A DNA stretch of 64,000 nucleotides from Paratinospora sagittata. Its lineage: Eukaryota > Streptophyta > Magnoliopsida > Ranunculales > Menispermaceae. Position 1 is the first letter of the stretch. Each line of letters starts with the position of its first letter. The DNA is taken from positions 16,555,115 through 16,619,114 of the forward strand of contig CM069604.1 of the NCBI GenBank assembly GCA_035771175.1. Reading direction: 5' to 3'. The translations under genes were made by a program, and so were the position numbers. Positions 56,519 through 64,000 of the stretch are shown here, one piece after another. The notes under the pieces were generated by a model, which was given only the letters and a program-made list of their open reading frames with translations, was not told where the DNA came from and searched no databases.

Positions 56519-57700
56519 ATGCTGGTACAGACAAGAAGACAACACGACCCTAGCTCCTCTAGGCAAACGTCTATATTCATGCAGTCACAAGAGGACACTG
56601 GATCTGAACCTACTCCCCCTACATTATAACAAGCAATGGACAACAATGGTAATGACCCGACAGCCGAACAAACTGTTGTAGCTCCTTCCAATGGTGTAGC
56701 CGTACCATCTGGCATGGAACAATTCTTCCAAAGCTTTACTGGGTACATGAAGGCGTCAATGAGAGGTTCAGTCCAGAGCGTTGTTGATTAGCAAACTTCG
56801 GTCCCCCAGTCGCAAGTAGCACCGACTAAGCAGAAGATGGACCAGATGACCAATCAAATTACAAAGTACAAACGACTACTGCCCATTACTTTTGATGAAA
56901 AACCTGACTCCGACGAAGCCTACAAGTGACTCGAAGAAACACGCAAGGTGCTCGAGGCAATGAGAGCGTCCGACGAAAGAAAGATTCCTCTTGTTGTTTA
57001 CCAGTTAGTTGGAAATTCCAACTCCTGGTGGAAAACTGTTAAAGAGGACCCCCAAGTAAATGCCAGTACCATGACATGACAACAATTTGAAGTTGAATTC
57101 ATCAATGAGTATTTTCTAAACGTTGTCAAGAGAAAGACGAGGCAGGAATTCGCTAGACTATTCCAAGGCAGTATGACAGTTTGGGAATACGTAGCTAAGT
57201 TCACGGAACTTTCAGTTTTCTCTCTCTCTACCATAACCACTGAGAGGAACAAAGCTGAAAAGTTTTTCAATAGATTGAGGCCAGACATTAGGCAAGCCCT
57301 TGCCTTCTTGGAACTTGAAAACTTTAGGAATTGGTGAATATGACAATAAATTATGAGCAAGAGAAGCTTGAGCAGGAACAGTGGCGCAACCGGATTGCGC
57401 CAGCACAGCAGTCTGATGGGAAGAAACCCTACCAGCCAAACCAAAATGCTCACCCCAACATGGGCAACCCCCAAAACCCTCTGTTCCAGTTCGTTCCGCT
57501 TGCCCCAGCACAACAAAATTTTCAAAGGAATCCTCGAAATCGCCAAAACCAAACAGGCCAAAGAAACGACAATAACCGGCTATTTCCACCACCTTCTCCA
57601 AAGCAACAACCACAAGATCGAGATCGTTTGTGCTACAACTATGGCCGGGTGGGTCACGTTCGACCAAATTGTCCTCTCCTAGCCCCTAGCCAGCCCAGGG
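56519..57700 (+). pseudogene. Tekay-like gag, chromovirus B
   Basis: Start 56519 (MLVQTRRQHDPSSSRQ). The core reads TKYKRLLPITFDEKPDSDEA, LVVYQLVGNSNSWWKTVKED and ARLFQGSMTVWEYVAKFTEL. Stops at several Trp and Gln sites (for example about 56626, 56791, 56927, 57077) break the frame. The nucleocapsid part (57331-57918) ends with a zinc knuckle variant CYNYGRVGHVRPNC at about 57629-57670, again with Tyr at the second Cys. A TTGCAG just before the start (56510-56515) has a counterpart before gag in element A (46039-46044) and could be a splice acceptor. Confidence 0.88.
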
Positions 57701-57819
57701 CTCCTGTTGCACCAGTTCAGCAAGCAGCCCCAATGACTCCAACACCACTTAGACAACAACAAGGCCCTACGCAGCAAGGACAAGCTTATGCCGTTGTTGA
57801 ACGACTGATGCCGAAGAAT

Positions 57820-58140
57820 AACGTGGTGAAAGGTACCTTTGTTTTTCTTAACATGCTGGTACATGTCTTATTCGATTTGGGCTCTACGCATTCGTTTATT
57901 GTTTCCAACGTAGTCTAGAAATTAGGACTACAACCAAAGGCTACTCCTGCTATATTTCGGGTATCCACTCCAATAGGACCAGGTATAAAAATAAATAAAA
58001 AATGTTCTAATTGTGAACTTACAATATTGGATCATCAATTGGTAGCGGACCTCTTAGTAATGGATTTCTCTGATTTTGACATCATCTTGGGTATGGACTG
58101 GTTAACACCTTTACATGCTCAAATAAATTGTTAGAAGAAG
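57820..58140 (+). pseudogene. Tekay-like aspartic protease, chromovirus B
   Basis: HVLFDLGSTHSFIVSNVV (DLGST, with Ser-to-Leu change after the catalytic Asp compared with DSGAT in A), a stop at 57916, then ADLLVMDFSDFDIILGMDWL. It ends with a stop near 58133. Confidence 0.9.
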
Positions 58141-58409
58141 CAAGTTCGACTGAGATTGCCTAATGGTGATAACCTAAAAGTCCAAGAGGTTCGTGGACAC
58201 ATTCATCATTCTACCGTGTCCCTTTTAAGATCTCAGATGCAAGCTCTTTCAATACTTGATCAGGATGATGACGAAAATATAGTGTCCCTTCATCCTCCCA
58301 GCTTAAAAGATATTCCAGTTGTTCGTGAATATCCAAGGGTATTCTTAGACGAGCTTCAGGACTCCCTCCTCCTCTGGAATTCGACTTCTAAATTAAGTTG
58401 ATTCTTGGT

Positions 58410-59650
58410 ACGGAACCTGTCTACATTCCACCCTACCGTATGCCTAATGTAGAATTAGTCGAACTGGATAAGTAGTTAAAGGAATTAGAGAAACTGAGAT
58501 TTATAAGAAAGAGCACATCACCGTGGGGTGCTCCAGTTCTTTTTGTCAAGAAAAAGGACGATTCACTTCGAATTTGCATCGACTATAGAAAGTTGAACAA
58601 AGTTACTATTAAGAACAGACACCCGTTACCTCGAATGGAAGATCTGTTTGATCAATTAAGGGGAGCAAAATTCTTTTCAAAAAATTGACCTTCGCTCGGG
58701 GTATCACCAACTCCGGGTTAAGGAGGAAGACATCCCAAAAATAGCTTTTCGAACTAGATATGGTCATTACGAATTCACTATAATGCCATTTGGCTTATCA
58801 AATGCACCTGCGACATTCATGGATTTAATGAACCGCATTTCCAGACCATACCTAGATCACTTTGTCGTTGTATTTGTCGATGACATACTAATATACTCTC
58901 CCACAGAGGAACTCCATGATAAACACTTACGAACTGTACTTAGTATCCTTCAACAGCATGAGTTGTACGCCAAGTTCGGCAAGTGTGAATTCTGGATGAC
59001 TAAGGTTAAGTTCCTCGGTCATGTCAAGTCCCATGATGGCATCGAAGTAGATCCAGCCAAGGTAGAAGCTGCACTTAGTTTGAAACAACCGACTAATGTT
59101 ACAGAAATTAGGAGCTTCCTCGGATTTGTCAGATATTACAGACGATTCATCAAGGATTTTTCCAAACTTGTTGAACCAATCACTCAACTAACCCAGAAGG
59201 ACACGCGTTTTATTTTGAGTGAAGACTGTGAATCACCCTTTCAAGAACTCAAGAAAAGACTGACTTTAGCACCTGTTCTGACCACTCCAAAGGATGGGAT
59301 TGGCTTCACACTGTTCACGGATGCATCGCTTCAAGGCCTTGAAGCTATGCTAATACAAGAAGATCGTGTCGTGGCGTATGCCTCTCGGCAGTTGAAAATT
59401 CATGAGGTAAATTATCTGACTCATGATTTAGAACTCGTGGCAGTAGTGTTCGCTTTAAAATTTTGGCGACATTACTTGTACGGGGAACGATTCAAAGTCT
59501 TCTCCGACCATAAAAGTCTTCAATATATTTATACTCAAAAATACTTAAATCTTCGACAGAGGCGATGACTCGAGTTTATCAAAGACTATGACTTTGAACT
59601 TAAATATCATCCAGGCAAAGCCAATGTAGTGGCTGACACCCTTAGCGGAA
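58410..59650 (+). pseudogene. Tekay-like RT and RNase H, chromovirus B
   Basis: The first part (about 58410-58680) has [19 protein letters not shown] and [20 protein letters not shown], with a TAG at about 58470 and a frameshift at 58680. The second (58783-59568) is open with [35 protein letters not shown] (FVDD intact), [59 protein letters not shown] and DHKSLQYI, then a TGA in place of Trp. The end of RNase H ([15 protein letters not shown]) follows in frame. Confidence 0.92.
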
Positions 59651-59749
59651 AGTCATATGTCTCCGCCTGTACAGTGAATCTTGAAATGGGCAAGCTATCA
59701 TACGAGCTAGAAAAGTATAACTTGCAGTTCTGAAATGATGGAAATGCAG

Positions 59750-61208
59750 TGAGACTGGCCTAGTTCACTACCCATTCCGACCTCATTAAAAGGATAGCCG
59801 CTGCACAAGCCAAGGATGATGAGCTTATAAAAATGACAAAGCTCATCCAACAAAACCAAGCTCCACATCAATGGTCTCTCACTTCTGATGGTGTGGTATT
59901 ATATAAAGGAAGGTTGTATGTAGCTCAGGATCCAGAACTTAGGTAGGACCTGATGAATGAATGTGACAAGTCTAGGTTCTCTATACATCCAGGGGGAGAC
60001 AAAATGTATAAGGACATAAAAAGGAAATTCTGGTTTAATGGAATGAAAAAGGCCATAGCAGAATTCATGACCAAGTTATTTACTTGTCAACAAGTAAAAG
60101 TCGATCGCAAGCTCCCCTCTGGTCTGTTACAACCACTTCTTATAGGGGAATGCAAATGGGATAATATTGCCATGGATTTTGTATCAGCATTACCCAAAAA
60201 TTTAAAGGATCAGGACACCGTCTGGGTAATTGTTGATCGGTTAACCAAAGCTGCACATTTTATACCAGTTAGACTGACCAATACTCCAGCCAAGTTAGCC
60301 GAAATCTATGAATGACAGATCATTAGATTGCATGGGACCCCTCTCACCATCGTCTGTGATCGAGATCCTAGATTCACATCCAAATTCTAGCAAAGCTTTC
60401 ACACCAGGCTAGGTACAAAAATTCTTATGAGTACTGCCTTTCATCCTCAGACAAATGGATAATCTAAGCAGCTTATTCAAATTCTGGAAGACATGCTACA
60501 TTGTTGTGCCCTAGATTTTAATGATGGATGGACAAAGTACCTACATTTAGCAGAGTTCGCATATAATAATAGTTATCAGACAAACATTAAGATGGTCGCG
60601 TATGAAGCACTATAAAGACGACCATGTAGATCACTTTTGTGTTGGGTAGATATGTCTGATCGACTACAGCTTGGTCCTGATCTCATCCGAGAAACCACAG
60701 AAAAAATAAAGCTTGTTCAAGAACGACTCTATACCACCTAAAGCAGACACAAAAGTTATGCAAACTAGCGAGGAAAACCTCTAGAATTTCAAGTTGGCGA
60801 CTCGGTTCTTTTAAAGGTCCAACCATTTAAAAGTGTGAAAAAATTTGGAGTTAAAGGAAAATTGTCTCCAAGGTTTATCGAACCCTTTCCAATTATTGAG
60901 CGAGTCAGCAAGTCTGCATACCGTCTGTCTTTACCACAATCTATGTCCAAGGTATGCAATGTTTTTCATATTTCCATGCTCAGGAAATATCTTCATGATC
61001 CTTCACACATCATACCCTTCTTTGAGGTTGAAATTAAGGAAGGAAATAAATATAAAGAACATCCTGTGCAAATCTTGGACAGAAAGACACAAGACTTGAG
61101 AAATAAGAGCATTCCGTTAGTAAAAATCCTCTGGAACCATCACGGAATAGAAGAAGCAACATGAGAATTGGAACAAGAGATCAAGCAAAAATACCCTCAC
61201 TTGTTTGT
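59750..61208 (+). pseudogene. Tekay-like integrase with chromodomain, chromovirus B
   Basis: 59953-60315 has SRFSIHPGGDKMYKDIKRKF, TCQQVKVDRKLPSGLLQPL, NIAMDFVSALPKN and VWVIVDRLTKAAHFIPV. Then isolated stops at expected Trp, Gln or Arg sites interrupt CDRDPRFTSKF and HPQTNG. 60835-61164 carries HISMLRKYLHDPSHIIPF and the chromodomain part VQILDRKTQDLRNKSIPLVK, ILWNHHGIEEAT, followed by TGA where element A has Trp. Confidence 0.92.
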
Positions 61209-61414
61209 ATAGCACTTGCATGTTTACTTATTAATAAAATACTTTATGTTCTTATTCTATGCTCTTGGGTTTCTTGTTTTATCTTTGGCATAAATGTCTG
61301 ACGATTCAACAAGTTACAAATCTGAACCATCTAAGCATAGATATGAGTATTGAAGAAGATGATGAATAGTAAGTATTTTATTTACATGCCAAAATTTTTC
61401 CAAAAACATCCTAA
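61209..61414 (+). pseudogene. remnant of the 3' ORF and 3' region of chromovirus B
   Basis: After the integrase stop, a short spacer leads to the start of the downstream ORF at about 61294 (MSDDSTSYKSEPSKHRYEY, then stop). It corresponds to the 50936 ORF of element A. The rest of that ORF and the PPT were lost where the copia LTR lies. Confidence 0.65.
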
Positions 61415-63279
61415 TGTTGAACCAATTATCCTCATGTCCCTTACAAGAATATGTCCCTAATATGAAAGATTTTGATGATTACAAAACTACATTCTGTTTA
61501 TAATATTACTGCACATATGGCATATCTAATCTTACTTAAAGGTATCAAAGACTCAATGATGCATGGTGAACATATTAAAAGATCTTCTTGAAGACCATGA
61601 TCGTTTGAAGATGTTTATTTGTATGATTAGATTATGATAGGTTGTAGGACCTTCTATGTCATGTGATTTAGTAATATGCATGCCCGCATATTTTAATCGA
61701 TAGGTTGCATGATAGATTTAATCCGGTTACATTATGTTTTATCAAGCTTTAATCGAGAAATCAAAAACCGCTTTTATAAAAGTATTTCAGGATGTTAATG
61801 TTTTAGCAACGCCCTCAGGATGCTGATAAAATGTTAGGACGCTCAAGGTTGAATTGATCTGATTAATAAGGATGCTCACTTGGCAATAGCACCCTATCCT
61901 TTATTAACCTTTGAGAATGTCAGGACGCTGACTTAGTTTCAGCTCGCTGAAAGATCTCTTTGTCTTTAAGTGATTTCTATCTTTAAGGATGCTGATAAGT
62001 TATAAGTTGAATAAATTATCAGGACGCTACATGTGTAGGAGCGCCCTCATCTTTAGAATCAACTTAAATAACTTTCAGGATGCTTACCGTCTATCAGCGC
62101 ACTGAACATTGTTTTAAAACTATTTTTAAAAGTTCAGGACGCTTACTCTTGAGTAGCGCCCTCATGTGTCAAAAGTTTTAAAACAAAGCAGGACGCTCAC
62201 TGCTAAGTAGCGCCCTCATGATTTAAGTCGTTCAATTGTCAAGTAAGTTAGGACACTTACTATTTAGTAGCGCCCACACTTCATTATTCAGTAGGACGCT
62301 AATGCTCTATGAGCGTCCTCAAAGGAACAAAATGACAGAAAATATATTTTGGCTGTTCTGATATTACTGTTAACTTTTTCAGAAAAGTACGAATACTTTT
62401 CAAAACTTTTAAGAATCGTACAACAACTTTTTAGAACTTTTAAACGTTCTAAAACTTCGTTAGAACATTCATTTTTCATAAACGGGTCAGATGATTCAGG
62501 TGCTATCGTCATAATATGCATTAAGCTGAATCGATCCATTTTGGGAAAGAATGTTAACGTTATATTTGAAATAACTTAGAGCGTCAAAATTACCAAGTCT
62601 ATTGCGCCTTTGTTATTCCTATATATACGTGTTGCCTTAGAGCAGAAAAACCACTAATGAAATACGAAACTGATATTCATTCAAAACGTATTAACTGTTT
62701 TCATTTGTGCTAAAACACTTTTTGAAAGTTAGTCTTATTTCACTTGTGCTTAATCTTACGATCTTTTTGAAAGAAGAACTTCAAGTCTTATGGGTTGATT
62801 GATCTTCATCTTCATTATTTCGAAAACCCATTAAAGAAGACAAAAGCTCTTTGAACATGTTTTCAGCATAAACTTCATCACACATATTATGCTAAATTTG
62901 TGACTACAGAAGGTTCAATCCAAAACTTTGTAAGTATCACTTTGATCCTGCGTAAAGGGAATCATATCTCATGTTGTATTTAGTTTGTGGTGGCTGGTAA
63001 GTCACTGAGTTTGAGCAAGTGTTGCTCAAAGTTGTAAACAGTCTTCTCACACCCGTAAGTTGAGAAACGGTCCTCTCACACCCGTAAGTTGAGAAAGTGT
63101 ACCGATTTGATCTTCACCCATAAGAAGGTCAATAGTGGAGTTTGAACAACTGCAAACTGAGGAGGTTAGGTAGCGGATGTAGGCGCGGCGAACCACTATA
63201 AATCTTGCTTGCATTGTCCCATTTACATTTACTGTATCTAATTGCTATACTTTGTTTAATATGCTTTCTTTATTCCGCA
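61415..63279 (+). mobile_element. SIRE-type copia LTR, 3' end truncated
   Basis: Starts TGTTGAACCAATTATCC and is the reverse-orientation counterpart of 4666-6637. The GGACGCT...AGCGCCC array is at 61790-62320, TATATATA at 62620-62627, and tandem ACACCCGTAAGTTGAGAAA units at 63045-63095. The match stops at ATTCCGC (about 63279); the last 70 or so bases and the terminal CAACA are missing. It sits between pol and the 3' LTR of chromovirus B. Confidence 0.9.
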
Positions 63280-63288
63280 CAATGTTAG

Positions 63289-64000
63289 TGGTAACAGCCC
63301 CCCAAGATAAAGATGTAGGCCCCCATAGTGGGACGGTCCCAAGGGAAGGGCCATCCCCATGGGGGGCCAGCCCCCTGGAGGGCCGATCCCTTGAGGGGAC
63401 AAGGCCATCCTATAAATAAGGGTGGCCCCCTCGGTTTCAATCTGCCGAACTCCCGAGCTCCCGAGCTCTTCTCTCCCTCCTTCGACTGTTTGCGATATCT
63501 TACGTCACTGCACACTTCAAGAAGTTAAAAGAAAGTGATACGCCATTACAAGTGTGTAAGGTGGGGAATGAAGGCTAGGTTTGCATTTCTTACCTGTTTA
63601 ATACTGAATTACATAGCATCATGCATCATATCTGTTACCATGTTTTACTTCATGTATGAGGCTATCTTTTAAAAAATGATGTATTATTGGATATTATTGG
63701 GTGCAATACTGGCCCGGAATAGTGATGTTGTCACTGGATTTATTATTGGGTTATGTTGGACCCGGATTAGCGCTGGAACTTATGAGATCTCTCAGTTGCT
63801 GGATATATTACTGGTGCCTCTAGTCATAAGTTTTGAGTGCATGTTGCCTGGCCTGTGATGTCGTGTGACCAAGGTTCATTCATATCATTGCTTGATTGTA
63901 TTGTTGTGGCATAACTGTTTAATGACTGTTATTCTGTATTCCTTATTATGCATGTAAGATTTGTTTACCCTGCTTGATCTCACTAAGCTGTTGAGCTCAC
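63289..64000 (+). repeat. 3' LTR of chromovirus B, runs out of the window
   Basis: The likely start is TGGTAACAGCCCCCC (degenerate TGTNACA start). 63384-64000 aligns with 52886-53510 of the 5' LTR. It includes GCCATCCTATAAATA, the CTCCTTCGACT..TTGCGATATCTT block and the GGATTAGCGCTG block. The 5' LTR copy carries a small duplication relative to it near 53190-53235. Confidence 0.88.

Larger units (their letters stand above)
52886..64000 (+). mobile_element. Tekay-like chromovirus B, with a copia LTR inserted near its 3' end
   Basis: 5' LTR remnant (52886-53952), PBS, upstream ORF (54215-55352), structured leader, gag, protease, RT/RNase H, integrase with chromodomain, 3' ORF remnant, copia LTR 61415-63279, then 3' LTR from about 63289 to beyond the window. 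It is the same family as element A by gene order, leader stem-loops and protein motifs, but has its own LTR type: 63400-64000 matches 52886-53510 closely, including GCCATCCTATAAATA and GAAGTTAAAAGAAAG.GATA. Stops are frequent. Confidence 0.87.

Overview
The window is nuclear DNA of a flowering plant, most likely a eudicot. It is mostly layered LTR retrotransposons of lineages known from plants: Ty1/copia SIRE-like, Ty3/gypsy Athila-like, and a Tekay-like chromovirus. It also holds a plant mobile domain (PMD) gene remnant, a tRNA-derived SINE, Mutator-like foldback elements, a plastid rpoB insertion, and one ordinary host gene with introns. That gene encodes a three-KH-domain RNA-binding protein on the + strand at 31250-39239. 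All identities come from reading motifs by eye; no database was searched.

Layout. 1-6637: a degenerate SIRE-like copia element on the minus strand, with its 5' LTR at 4666-6637. 7925-14343: a solo copia LTR with TSD ATATG, holding a second solo LTR (8010-10803, TSD GTTTT) and a third in reverse orientation (12210-14114). 14864-27300: a PMD gene on the minus strand, split by an Athila-like element (15866-26786). That element lost its integrase and 3' LTR, and a solo copia LTR (16278-18996, TSD ACTTT) sits inside its env-like ORF. 28398-29592: a Mutator-like foldback element with a perfect 10-bp TSD, which appears to carry two exons of a host gene. 31250-39239: the KH gene, with a LINE 3' end in intron 1. 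40029-41518: a second foldback element and a SINE with TSD. 42600-43942: an Athila-type LTR. 44325-44768: plastid rpoB DNA. 44770-52885 and 52886-64000: two related Tekay-like chromoviruses (A and B) on the + strand. B has a copia LTR between its pol and its 3' LTR.

The most unusual point is in the Tekay-like pair. Besides gag-pol with a chromodomain, they carry an extra ORF upstream of gag and another downstream of pol. Between the upstream ORF and gag, each element has three stem-loops about 120 nt apart. The 8-nt loop GTATGGGA is nearly invariant, while the stem sequences differ and largely keep their pairing. This looks like a conserved cis-acting RNA module. A second structured array, the GGACGCT/AGCGCCC inverted-repeat units, fills the U3 part of every SIRE-type LTR here.

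No transposable element in the window has intact coding capacity. The KH gene is the only plausible functional protein gene, and its frame is broken once in the genomic sequence, at 37704-37722.
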